Source of the DNA: CAKRPJ01 sp934376955
GTDB taxonomy: Bacteria > Bacillota > Clostridia > Lachnospirales > Lachnospiraceae
Length of the DNA stretch: 25,392 nucleotides
Assembly (NCBI GenBank): GCA_934376955.1
Contig: CAKRPJ010000033.1
Location: forward strand, 1 to 25,392
Direction of reading: 5' to 3'
The number at the start of each line of letters is the position of its first letter. The stretch's first letter is position 1. Positions 1-7,689 of the stretch are shown here, piece after piece. Under the pieces are notes generated by a model. That model was given only the letters and a program-made list of their open reading frames with translations, did not search any database and had not been told where the DNA came from. Made by a program: the position numbers and the translations under genes.

Positions 1-1379
1 ACTGCTGCGTGGGATGTCATACCACCGCGGACTGTTAAGATACCCTGTGCAGCGTGCATTCCCTCGATATCCTCCGGAGATGTCTCAAGACGAACTAAGA
101 TAACTCTCTCGCCCTTGCCGCCGATACCTGCTTCCTTTGCATCCTCTGCATTGAAGCAAACCTTACCTGCTGCAGCACCCGGAGATGCCGGAAGTGCCTG
201 TCCGATAACCTCGCCAGCCTTTAATGCAGCCGGATCGAAGGTCGGATGTAATAACTGGTCAAGAGATTTTGCTTCGATTCTGCATACAGCTTCCTCAGGT
301 GTGATCTGTCCTTCATCAACAAGGTCACAAGCGATCTGGATAGCAGCCGGAGCTGTTCTCTTTCCGTTACGTGTCTGTAAGAAGTATAACTTGCCTTCTT
401 CGATTGTGAACTCCATATCCTGCATATCGTGGAAATGGTTCTCAAGCTTCATAGCAAGCTCCATGAACTGCTTGTAGCACTCCGGAAGGTCTTTCTCAAG
501 CTGGGAGATCGGCTGCGGTGTACGAACACCGGCAACAACGTCTTCACCCTGTGCGTTGATCAGGTACTCACCGAAGATACCCTTCTCACCTGTGGATGGG
601 TTACGTGTAAATGCAACACCTGTACCGGATGTCTCACCCTTGTTACCGAATACCATTGTCTGTACGTTTACAGCGGTACCCCAGTCACCCGGAATATCAT
701 TCATACGACGGTAAACGATAGCACGCGGGTTGTCCCAGGAACGGAATACAGCCTTAACTGCTCCCATTAACTGCTCCTTCGGATCCTGCGGGAATTCTTC
801 GCCATTCATTGCATCTTTGTAAACAGCTTTGAATCTTTCAGCTAATTCCTTTAAGTCATCAGCAGTAAGCTCTGTATCGTAATGAACGCCCTTTGCCTCT
901 TTCATCTCGTCGATGATCTTCTCAAAGTAGGACTTCGGAACCTCCATAACAACGTCGGAGTACATCTGGATGAATCTTCTGTAGGAATCGTATGCAAATC
1001 TCGGGTTGCCTGTCTTCTTTGCAAAGCCTTCAACTGCAACATCGTTAAGACCAAGGTTTAAGATTGTATCCATCATACCCGGCATAGAAGCACGAGCACC
1101 GGAACGAACAGAAACAAGTAACGGATCTTCTGTATCGCCGAATTTCTTTCCGTTGATTCCCTCGAGCCATGTCAGTGCCTCGAAGATCTGATTCTGGATC
1201 TCTGCTGTGATCTGCTTTCCGCTGTTGTAGTAATCAGTACAAGCCTCTGTTGTTACAGTAAAGCCCTGCGGAATCGGCATGCCGAGGTTTGTCATCTCAG
1301 CCAGGTTGCAGCCCTTACCGCCGAGAAGGTTTCTCATTGCTGCGCTGCCTTCTTCAAACTTATAAACCCACTTTGCCAT
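1..1379 (-). CDS. ppdK: Pyruvate, phosphate dikinase, N-terminal part (cut by window edge)
   Basis: Interconverts pyruvate, ATP and Pi with PEP, AMP and PPi in the cytosol, linking glycolysis and gluconeogenesis in anaerobes. Only about 459 N-terminal codons of a usual ~875 are present; the C-terminal PEP/pyruvate-binding barrel lies beyond base 1. The protein begins MAKWVYKFEEGSAAMRNLLG and has the ATP-grasp nucleotide-binding domain, including the typical stretch SVRSGARASMPGMMDTILNLG near residues 90-110. The last visible codons read GGMTSHAA, the phosphohistidine swivel motif; the catalytic His is codon 457, very near the window edge, with the conserved Thr two residues before it. The start ATG at 1377-1379 is preceded by a GGAGGAAG ribosome binding site. 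An inverted repeat (GTAGA/TCTAC) lies just upstream. Identity is very secure; length and C-terminal integrity cannot be judged. Confidence 0.96.
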   Translation of the reverse strand, partial: MAKWVYKFEEGSAAMRNLLGGKGCNLAEMTNLGMPIPQGFTVTTEACTDYYNSGKQITAEIQNQIFEALTWLEGINGKKFGDTEDPLLVSVRSGARASMPGMMDTILNLGLNDVAVEGFAKKTGNPRFAYDSYRRFIQMYSDVVMEVPKSYFEKIIDEMKEAKGVHYDTELTADDLKELAERFKAVYKDAMNGEEFPQDPKEQLMGAVKAVFRSWDNPRAIVYRRMNDIPGDWGTAVNVQTMVFGNKGETSGTGVAFTRNPSTGEKGIFGEYLINAQGEDVVAGVRTPQPISQLEKDLPECYKQFMELAMKLENHFHDMQDMEFTIEEGKLYFLQTRNGKRTAPAAIQIACDLVDEGQITPEEAVCRIEAKSLDQLLHPTFDPAALKAGEVIGQALPASPGAAAGKVCFNAEDAKEAGIGGKGERVILVRLETSPEDIEGMHAAQGILTVRGGMTSHAA

Positions 1380-1545
1380 AAGTTTTTCTTCCTCCTAATA
1401 AATTGTAGATTTTCTCTACGACTGTAGTTTCTTCCATTTTTCAGTTTTTACTCTCCTTACTGTTCCGGCGACCCGCTGCCTGGGCTTAAATTCCGGAAAG
1501 TGAACGCAAAAAATAAACGCCCGAAAAACGGTCTGATAATATTAT

Positions 1546-1577
1546 AAGGGATGTTGCCGAATAATGCAACATCCCTT
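1546..1577 (-). terminator. Intrinsic terminator after the DUF212 gene
   Basis: A perfect 12-bp inverted repeat (AAGGGATGTTGC / GCAACATCCCTT) with an 8-nt loop. On the minus strand the stem is followed by an A/T-rich run (TATAATATTATC), which suits termination of the glgA-DUF212 transcript before ppdK. The T-run is interrupted, so strength is uncertain. Confidence 0.7.
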
Positions 1578-1658
1578 GTAACATCTTTCCATTTTTTTCC
1601 TGTATTTATGCCCGATAACCGTCCATAAATCGTTATTATTACCAATTCCGGCATGGTG

Positions 1659-2117
1659 TTAGTAATAACCTCCGACAAATACGGAGATCCCGACGCCGAG
1701 CACGGCTCCGGCTACGACCTGTAAAGGAGTGTGTCCTACATATTCCTTTAACTTCTCCTGAAGAAGGACTCCGTCCAGATTCAGGATATTCTCAAAGAAC
1801 ACACTGTTTAACAGCTTCGCCTGTTTTCCCGTTTCGCGCCGTACTCCCATTGCATCATACATTACGATCATGGCGAGGACAAAGCTTACTGCAAATTCAA
1901 AGCTTCCCATTCCGTACTTCATTCCGGAAGCGACCGTCAGCGCGCATACCGTTGCCGAGTGGGAGCTTGGCATACCGCCGGAGCCGAAAAGTCTTTCCGG
2001 ATTAAAGGAATGGTTCAGGCACAGATCTAAGATCGTTTTCAGCACCTGTGCGACAGCCCAGCCAAGGACTGAACTGACCAGGACCTGATTTCCAAGTATC
2101 TCATCCCATACACTCAT
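1659..2117 (-). CDS. Divergent PAP2 family (DUF212/YuiD-like) membrane protein
   Basis: A 152-residue integral membrane protein of the DUF212 family, a divergent relative of PAP2 acid phosphatases/haloperoxidases. The family motifs are visible: GMPSSHSA at residues 48-55 and YDAMGVRRETGKQA at about 87-100. Hydrophobic segments lie near residues 11-31, 74-90 and 130-150. Length is normal for the family. The substrate is not established; a lipid or polyprenyl phosphate has been presumed from the PAP2 relationship, which is inference. The gene starts 25 bp after glgA ends, in the same direction and behind a GGAGGA site, so it is probably cotranscribed with glgA. The terminator at 1546-1577 closes the unit. 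Confidence 0.88.
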   Translation of the reverse strand: MSVWDEILGNQVLVSSVLGWAVAQVLKTILDLCLNHSFNPERLFGSGGMPSSHSATVCALTVASGMKYGMGSFEFAVSFVLAMIVMYDAMGVRRETGKQAKLLNSVFFENILNLDGVLLQEKLKEYVGHTPLQVVAGAVLGVGISVFVGGYY

Positions 2118-2142
2118 GGTCTTCCTCCATAACTACGGTCTA

Positions 2143-3585
2143 TCAGCCGATCAGCCAGTCATAAAGCTCCTGATACTTCTTCGCGGAGTTGTTCCATGAG
2201 AAATCAGCAGCCAGATCTCTGTCGATGATCTTGTTCCATTCACGTTTTCTGTCATAGTAGATGTGTTTCGCATAGCGGATCACATTAAGCATTTCATGGG
2301 CGTTATAGTTTGCAAAGGAGAAGCCGGTTCCGGTTCCCTCATATTCATTATATGCCCATACCGTATCCTTTAGGCCGCCGGTCTCACGGACGATCGGAAC
2401 GGTACCATAGCGGAGCGCCATTAACTGGCTAAGGCCGCAGGGCTCAAATAAAGACGGCATCAAAAATGCATCACAGGCTGCATAGATCTTGTGGGACATT
2501 GGCTCGGAATAGTAGATCTGAGCCGATACCCTGTCATGATATTTCCAGTCGTAATGGCGGAACATATTTTCATATTTGGCATCTCCGGTTCCAAGAACCA
2601 CCAGCTGAACGTCCTCCGTACAGATCTCCTCCATTACACACTGGACGAGATCCAGACCCTTCTGATCCGTCAGACGGGAAACGATGCCGATCATAAATTT
2701 CTTATCATCCTTTGCAAGCCCCAGCTCCTCCTGCAGAGCCCGTTTATTTTTTATTTTTTCCTTCCGGAAATTCTTTGCGTTATAATTCTGAGCGATATAC
2801 TTATCTGTTTCCGGATCAAACTCCGTATAGTCGATTCCGTTTACGATGCCGCGAAGATCGTTGGAACGGGCACGCATGAGACCGTCCAGACCTTCCCCGT
2901 AGAACGGGGTCTTGATCTCCTCCGCATAGGTATTGCTCACCGTGGTGATGGCATCCGCATAGACGAGTCCGCCCTTTAACATATTTCCGTTTTTGTAAGC
3001 CTCCAGCTTATCCGGTGTAAAGTAGTAATCGGAGAGACCGGAGAATTTCTGGATCGTTTTCACATCCCATACACCCTGGAATTTCAGGTTATGGATCGTC
3101 ATGACGGACTTCATGTCGTGGAAAAATTCTCCGTCGTGGAAGCGATCCTTAAGATATACCGGAACAAGTCCGGTCTGCCAGTCATGACAGTGGATCAGAT
3201 CCGGCTTCCAGCCGATGACCGGAAGGGCCGACAGACCTGCCTGACAGAAGAAAGAAAACTTTTCAAGGTCATAGTACCAGTCACCATAGGGCTTATTTCC
3301 CCAGAAATAGCTTTCATTGTCGATAAAGTAAAACGTAATGCCCTCATACACATATTCAAGGATACCCACATAACGGCTCTGTCCGAGATAATCCATATAA
3401 AAATGTCCCAGATAGGTCATTTCATCCCTGTATTGTTCCTTGATACAAAGGTACTTCGGAATCATGACACGGACATCGAAATATTTTTTATCAAAACATT
3501 TCGGAAGTGATCCGACAACATCTGCCAGACCTCCTGTCTTTATAAAAGGAACCGCCTCTGAAGCCATAAATAATATTTTCTTCAT
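2143..3585 (-). CDS. glgA: Glycogen synthase (ADP-glucose, GT5)
   Basis: Transfers glucose from ADP-glucose onto growing alpha-1,4-glucan chains during glycogen synthesis. The 480-residue protein begins MKKILFMASEAVPFIKTGGLADVVG; KTGGL at residues 16-20 is the ADP-glucose-binding motif of GT5 enzymes. The C-terminal Rossmann half carries SLFEPCGLSQLMALRYGTVP and RETGGLKDTV, which hold the catalytic Glu and donor-site residues. I chose the ATG at 3583-3585 rather than the upstream in-frame ATG at 3615, because GT5 proteins start at MKxxxxASE and a GGAAGG site precedes it. No glgC or glgD gene is visible. The next gene in the same direction is the DUF212 protein; spo0A lies upstream and is separately promoted. 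Confidence 0.95.
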   Translation of the reverse strand: MKKILFMASEAVPFIKTGGLADVVGSLPKCFDKKYFDVRVMIPKYLCIKEQYRDEMTYLGHFYMDYLGQSRYVGILEYVYEGITFYFIDNESYFWGNKPYGDWYYDLEKFSFFCQAGLSALPVIGWKPDLIHCHDWQTGLVPVYLKDRFHDGEFFHDMKSVMTIHNLKFQGVWDVKTIQKFSGLSDYYFTPDKLEAYKNGNMLKGGLVYADAITTVSNTYAEEIKTPFYGEGLDGLMRARSNDLRGIVNGIDYTEFDPETDKYIAQNYNAKNFRKEKIKNKRALQEELGLAKDDKKFMIGIVSRLTDQKGLDLVQCVMEEICTEDVQLVVLGTGDAKYENMFRHYDWKYHDRVSAQIYYSEPMSHKIYAACDAFLMPSLFEPCGLSQLMALRYGTVPIVRETGGLKDTVWAYNEYEGTGTGFSFANYNAHEMLNVIRYAKHIYYDRKREWNKIIDRDLAADFSWNNSAKKYQELYDWLIG

Positions 3586-3616
3586 TCCGAACCCATCCTT
3601 CCTCTTATATAGCATT

Positions 3617-3662
3617 AGCGCAGCCGCATTTTTCTACTGCTGCGCTTCTGTAATCCAGTATA
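3617..3662 (-). promoter_or_regulatory. glgA promoter and 5' leader hairpin (tentative)
   Basis: On the minus strand an extended -10 (TGA-TATACT, core at 3657-3662) lies about 70 bp before the glgA ATG, with no good -35. The leader then contains an inverted repeat AGCGCAGC (3617-3624) / GCTGCGCT (3639-3646) around a 14-nt loop. No terminator or known riboswitch consensus is recognisable. Confidence 0.35.
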
Positions 3663-3711
3663 TCATATAGCCGGGAAATTAGAAAGTGGGTTCGGCAGTT
3701 TTTTATCAAAC

Positions 3712-4524
3712 CTACAGCTTCTTGTAATCCAGCCGGATCTTATCGGCGATCAGGGCGACAAATTCGGAGTTTGTGGGCTTTCCCTTTCCGCCGCTCACCG
3801 TATATCCGAACAGAGCATTGATCGTATCCATTTTTCCCCTGTTCCAGGCGACCTCGATGGCATGACGGATCGCACGCTCCACACGGCTTGACGTTGTCTG
3901 ATGCTTTTTGGCGATCCCCGGGTAGAGGATCTTTGTGACAGACGAGAGCATCTCCTCATCCTTTACAGACAGGATAATGGCATCCCGAAGATACTGATAT
4001 CCTTTAATATGGGCAGGAATGCCGATCTCATGCAGCATCTGTGTCACATCTGTTTCCAGATTCTGCTCCATATACACGGACATATCCTGATATGGCTTTA
4101 CCATCCGCTCCTGCTGGAGATTTATCCCTGTTCCGCTCTTTAAGCGGCTCCGGCTGACTCTGTGTATTTTGTCGAGAACGCTCTCCCGGTTAAACGGCTT
4201 CATAATATAGTAATTTGCTCCGAGACGGAACGCATCTTCTGTAACATTCTGACTGCTGGCTGCGCTGACCATGATAAACGAAGGACATGTCTTCATCTGT
4301 GCATTATTTTTGACCTTCTCCATCACGGAGATCCCATCCAGCCTGGGCATGATCACATCGATCAGAACAATATCCGGATTGGTTCTGACGATCATATTGT
4401 ATGCATCTTCCCCATTATCCGCTTTGCCTACCACACGGATTCCATTCTCTTTCTCAAGTATTTCTCCCAGAAGATTTAACGTCTGTCTGTTGTCATCCGC
4501 AATTGCAATCGAAACCTCTGCCAT
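3712..4524 (-). CDS. spo0A: Stage 0 sporulation protein A, master response regulator
   Basis: Phosphorylated transcription factor that commits the cell to sporulation and controls stationary-phase genes through 0A boxes. The 270-residue protein has an N-terminal receiver domain with the acidic pair D10-D11, phosphoacceptor D56 (in LIDVIMP) and K109 (MKPF). A linker follows, then the Spo0A-specific DNA-binding domain: SRVERAIRHAIEVAW at about 213-227 is the recognition-helix signature, and GKPTNSEFVALIADKIRL follows at about 248-265. Length matches the family. The start is supported by GGAGGAAAAAT before ATG. Upstream lies a DUF815 ATPase gene rather than spoIVB, the usual partner. A promoter with a palindromic spacer and a 0A box lie in the 158-bp gap. 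Confidence 0.97.
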   Translation of the reverse strand: MAEVSIAIADDNRQTLNLLGEILEKENGIRVVGKADNGEDAYNMIVRTNPDIVLIDVIMPRLDGISVMEKVKNNAQMKTCPSFIMVSAASSQNVTEDAFRLGANYYIMKPFNRESVLDKIHRVSRSRLKSGTGINLQQERMVKPYQDMSVYMEQNLETDVTQMLHEIGIPAHIKGYQYLRDAIILSVKDEEMLSSVTKILYPGIAKKHQTTSSRVERAIRHAIEVAWNRGKMDTINALFGYTVSGGKGKPTNSEFVALIADKIRLDYKKL

Positions 4525-4608
4525 ATTTTTCCTCCTGAACTGTCAATAAAAATGATGACTCCTGCGCCTTTTCCATTTTTTAACAAAAAGCACGAAAAGA
4601 ACAGATTT

Positions 4609-4638
4609 ATTATAGTCTCTCTATAGAGAGACCTGCAA
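4609..4638 (-). promoter_or_regulatory. spo0A promoter with palindromic spacer
   Basis: On the minus strand, TATAAT (4609-4614) is preceded by an 18-bp spacer and TTGCAG (4633-4638). The spacer is itself a perfect palindrome, GTCTCTC-TATA-GAGAGAC (4615-4632). It could be an operator, or a hairpin ending the upstream DUF815 transcript. The -10 is perfect; the -35 is weak. Confidence 0.5.
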
Positions 4639-4656
4639 CGTCATTCAGTCGCAAAT

Positions 4657-4663
4657 TTCGACA
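4657..4663 (-). promoter_or_regulatory. Candidate 0A box (Spo0A site) upstream of spo0A
   Basis: TGTCGAA on the minus strand is an exact match to the core 0A-box consensus. It lies about 20 bp upstream of the proposed -35 of spo0A, a position that fits autoregulation. A 7-bp match occurs by chance fairly often, so position is the main support. Confidence 0.5.
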
Positions 4664-4682
4664 GTTTCAGCAGGACTTGAAC

Positions 4683-5999
4683 TTATTTTTGAACAGTAAG
4701 AAGATAATTGGCAAATTGCTGGGCCGTCCGTCCGGACAGTCCGCCGCCCCGCATCTCAAAGCGGTTAGCTTCATAACAGATCTCGTCATCCGTCATGGCG
4801 TCCTCGGTGATCCCGGCCCGTCTGGCAAGCTTCACCGCCATCTCATTAAAGCCGCCCTTATCCGGTTTTGCATAAAAGATCGCCAGCCCGAAACGATTAA
4901 CAAGGGACAGCTTTTCCTCCATGGTGTCGGAACGGTGCAGATCCTCGCCGTGCTCCATATCGTTTCTGTCGCTTATGTTTTCTTTTATCAGATGTCTTCT
5001 GTTCGATGTCGCATAGATAAGGACATTATCCGGCTTTGTTTCCACGCCGCCTTCGATAACCGCCTTTAAGAATTTATATTCGATCTCAAACTCCTCAAAG
5101 GAGAGATCGTCCATATATATGATAAACTTGTAATTTCTGTTCTTGATCCGGGAGATAACGGAGGAGAGATCCTTAAACTGATGCTTATAGATCTCGATCA
5201 TACGAAGTCCCTGAGGATAGAACTGATTTACGATTGCCTTGATGCTGGTGGATTTTCCGGTGCCGCTGTCTCCGAATAAGAGGACATTGTTGGCTGCCTT
5301 TCCGTCTACGAAGGCCTGCGTATTTTCCACAAGCTTTTTCTTCTGGAGCTCGTAGCCGATCAGATCCTCCAGCATGACCGCATCCATATTGTTGATCGGA
5401 AGGAAGTCGATCGAGCCGTCCTCCTTGCCGCGGATCCTAAAGGCCTTGTTGAGTCCGAACATTCCGACGCCAAAATCCCTGTAAAAATCGGTAACATGGC
5501 GGAAAAATTCCTCTGTATTCGCGGCCTGCTCCAGCTTTTCACTCAGCGTCCGCACCTTTTCACTGACATTTTTATTATACATCAGCTCCTTTTTCTGTAT
5601 GGCGCGGTAATGAGTCAGGTGGGTAAAGCAGTCGATCGACAGCGCTTCCTCGATCCATGAAAAATCGTATTCAAACAGCTGCCGGAATGCTTCAAAATCG
5701 TGCTTCACAAAGCAGTTTACCGTCCCCTCCTGAGCTCCCATCTTTTCGCAGACGAGGCTGAAAGGATTTTCATTTGTAATAAGAAGAAACGTAAGATAAT
5801 TGTGCCACAGATTTTTGTCAAAGGCATAATCTGTCGCAACCGTCAGGAGTTTTTTTACTTCACGGAACACCCGGGTACGAAGGATGTCGCGGTTTGCATT
5901 TTCATCTCTCAGCTTTTCACAGATATCGGAAAGCTGCCAGAGGATAGAATCCTCCGGCAGGCTGCCGTATACCAACAGGTTTGATATGATCCGGTTCAT
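4683..5999 (-). CDS. DUF815 family AAA+ ATP-binding protein
   Basis: A 438-residue P-loop ATPase of the DUF815 family. Walker A is GDSGTGKST at about 243-251, Walker B is FIIYMDDLSFEE at about 292-303, and a sensor-like ATSNRRHL follows at about 330-337. The first ~200 residues are helical and lack a recognisable domain. The cellular role of the family is not established. Its ATG begins one base after the ilvD stop codon, so it is the last gene of the ilv operon or at least cotranscribed. Its Shine-Dalgarno candidate, AAAGGAG, is about 15 nt before the ATG and inside ilvD, which suggests translational coupling. No signal peptide or membrane segment is apparent. Confidence 0.85.
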   Translation of the reverse strand: MNRIISNLLVYGSLPEDSILWQLSDICEKLRDENANRDILRTRVFREVKKLLTVATDYAFDKNLWHNYLTFLLITNENPFSLVCEKMGAQEGTVNCFVKHDFEAFRQLFEYDFSWIEEALSIDCFTHLTHYRAIQKKELMYNKNVSEKVRTLSEKLEQAANTEEFFRHVTDFYRDFGVGMFGLNKAFRIRGKEDGSIDFLPINNMDAVMLEDLIGYELQKKKLVENTQAFVDGKAANNVLLFGDSGTGKSTSIKAIVNQFYPQGLRMIEIYKHQFKDLSSVISRIKNRNYKFIIYMDDLSFEEFEIEYKFLKAVIEGGVETKPDNVLIYATSNRRHLIKENISDRNDMEHGEDLHRSDTMEEKLSLVNRFGLAIFYAKPDKGGFNEMAVKLARRAGITEDAMTDDEICYEANRFEMRGGGLSGRTAQQFANYLLTVQK

Positions 6000-6000
6000 A

Positions 6001-7647
6001 CTATTCTACGATAGCTCCTTTATCCGCAGAAGAAACCATCTTCGCATATCGTTTCAGATATCCGGTCAGCTCCTTCTGTTCCTTTAATTTCATGGTCTTT
6101 TTTCTCTGCTCCAGTTCTTCATCAGACACAAGGAGCTGTAAGCTGTAATTCGGGATATCGATCGCAATCTTGTCTCCGTCCTTGATATAGGCGATGGGGC
6201 CGCCTGCTGCCGCCTCCGGAGAAATATGTCCGATGGCTGCACCGCAGGATGCGCCGGAAAATCTTCCGTCTGTCAAAAGAGCCACTGTGGTGTCTAACTT
6301 CATTCCCACGATCGCTGAGGTCGGAGATAACATTTCTCTCATTCCCGGGCCGCCTGCCGGTCCCTCATAGCGGATCACGACTACATCTCCCGGAACGATC
6401 TTTCCCGCGTAGATCGCGGCGATCGCCTCCTCCTCCGAATCAAAGCACTTTGCAGTTCCTGTATTGACAAGCATTTCCGGTTTTACCGCAGAACGCTTTA
6501 CGATCGCACCGTTCGGGGCGAGATTTCCGAATAAAACAGCGAGACCGCCTGTTTTTGTATAAGGATCGGAAAGAGGACGAATGACCTCCTCATCACGATT
6601 TACCGCGTGCTCCACGTTTTCAGCCAGAGTTTTTCCTGTTACGGACAGGCAGCTTCCATCTAACATTCCGGCATCCAGAAGCTGCTTCATAACTGCCGAG
6701 ATTCCTCCTGCCTTCATCAGATCCTGCATGTGATGATGGCCTGCCGGAGCCAGATGGCATACGTTCGGCGTGCGCTCGCTGATCTCATTGATCTTGTGGA
6801 GATCAAGGGCGATCCCTGCCTCATGGGCGATCGCAAGGAGATGAAGGGCAGAGTTGGTGGAGCAGCCGAGAGCCATATCTGTGGTCAGGGCATTCTCCAA
6901 AGCCTTTTCCGTCACGATCTGGCGCGGACGGCGATCCATCTCCAGCATCTTCATGACCTGCATTCCCGCTGTCTTTGCAAGGCGCAGTCTCTCTCCGTAT
7001 ACGGCCGGGATCGTTCCGTTTCCCGGAAGGCCAAGTCCCAGAACCTCTGTCAGGCAATTCATGGAGTTTGCCGTAAACATACCGGAGCAGGAGCCGCAGC
7101 CCGGACAGCTGCTGCCTTCGATCTCTGCCAGCTCCTCATCATTGATGAGGTTTGCCTTTCTGGCGCCGACTGCTTCAAATACGGTATTCAGATCCTTCTT
7201 ATCTATAGAAAGCATCGGGCCGCCGGAAACAAATACGCACGGAAGGTTCAGCCGCAGAGCCGCCATAAGCATTCCCGGAACGATCTTATCACAGTTCGGG
7301 ATAAATACCAGTGCATCAAAGCAATGTCCCTTGACCATACACTCGATGGTATCTGCGATCAGCTCACGGGAGCTGAGGGAAAAACGCATTCCCTCATGGC
7401 CCATGGCAATTCCGTCGCAGACGCCAATCGTATTAAACTCCATGGGAGTTCCGCCTGCCATAAGGACTCCGTCCTTTACGGCTCTTGCGATGCTCTGCAG
7501 GTGGATATGACCGGGTGCGATCTCGTTAAAGGAATTAACAATACCTACAAAGGGACGGCGCATCTGCTCATCCGTATATCCGTCTGCCTTAAATAGTGAA
7601 CGGTGGGGTGCATGCTCGACACCGGCCTTTACCTTATCTGAATTCAT
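6001..7647 (-). CDS. ilvD: Dihydroxy-acid dehydratase
   Basis: Dehydrates 2,3-dihydroxy-isovalerate and 2,3-dihydroxy-3-methylvalerate to the 2-keto acids that are transaminated to valine and isoleucine. The 548-residue length is typical of the IlvD/Edd family. The iron-sulfur and Mg sites are visible: PNCDKIVPGM near 117-126 (Cys119), CPGCGSCSGMFTANSM near 181-196 with Cys187, and CDGIAMGHEGM near 77-87. The C-terminal half has the GRFSG-type loop. Fourth biosynthetic gene of the ilv operon, 42 bp after ilvC and 1 bp before the DUF815 gene. The enzyme class is oxygen-sensitive, in keeping with an anaerobe. Confidence 0.97.
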   Translation of the reverse strand: MNSDKVKAGVEHAPHRSLFKADGYTDEQMRRPFVGIVNSFNEIAPGHIHLQSIARAVKDGVLMAGGTPMEFNTIGVCDGIAMGHEGMRFSLSSRELIADTIECMVKGHCFDALVFIPNCDKIVPGMLMAALRLNLPCVFVSGGPMLSIDKKDLNTVFEAVGARKANLINDEELAEIEGSSCPGCGSCSGMFTANSMNCLTEVLGLGLPGNGTIPAVYGERLRLAKTAGMQVMKMLEMDRRPRQIVTEKALENALTTDMALGCSTNSALHLLAIAHEAGIALDLHKINEISERTPNVCHLAPAGHHHMQDLMKAGGISAVMKQLLDAGMLDGSCLSVTGKTLAENVEHAVNRDEEVIRPLSDPYTKTGGLAVLFGNLAPNGAIVKRSAVKPEMLVNTGTAKCFDSEEEAIAAIYAGKIVPGDVVVIRYEGPAGGPGMREMLSPTSAIVGMKLDTTVALLTDGRFSGASCGAAIGHISPEAAAGGPIAYIKDGDKIAIDIPNYSLQLLVSDEELEQRKKTMKLKEQKELTGYLKRYAKMVSSADKGAIVE

Positions 7648-7689
7648 ACAATTACCTCCGAATTTTAAAAATCGTTCCGGGTTCTTCCC

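Noticed and set aside
1457..1678. 73-residue minus-strand ORF downstream of the DUF212 gene
   Set aside because: It contains the 12-bp terminator stem, overlaps the DUF212 gene end by 20 bp, lacks a good ribosome binding site and has no recognisable motif.
3663..3711. Possible terminator after spo0A
   Set aside because: The T-run at 3695-3701 is on the plus strand and only a 4-bp stem precedes it; nothing convincing exists on the minus strand.
6730..7596. 288-residue plus-strand ORF inside ilvD
   Set aside because: Antisense shadow of ilvD, with no ribosome binding site or family motif.
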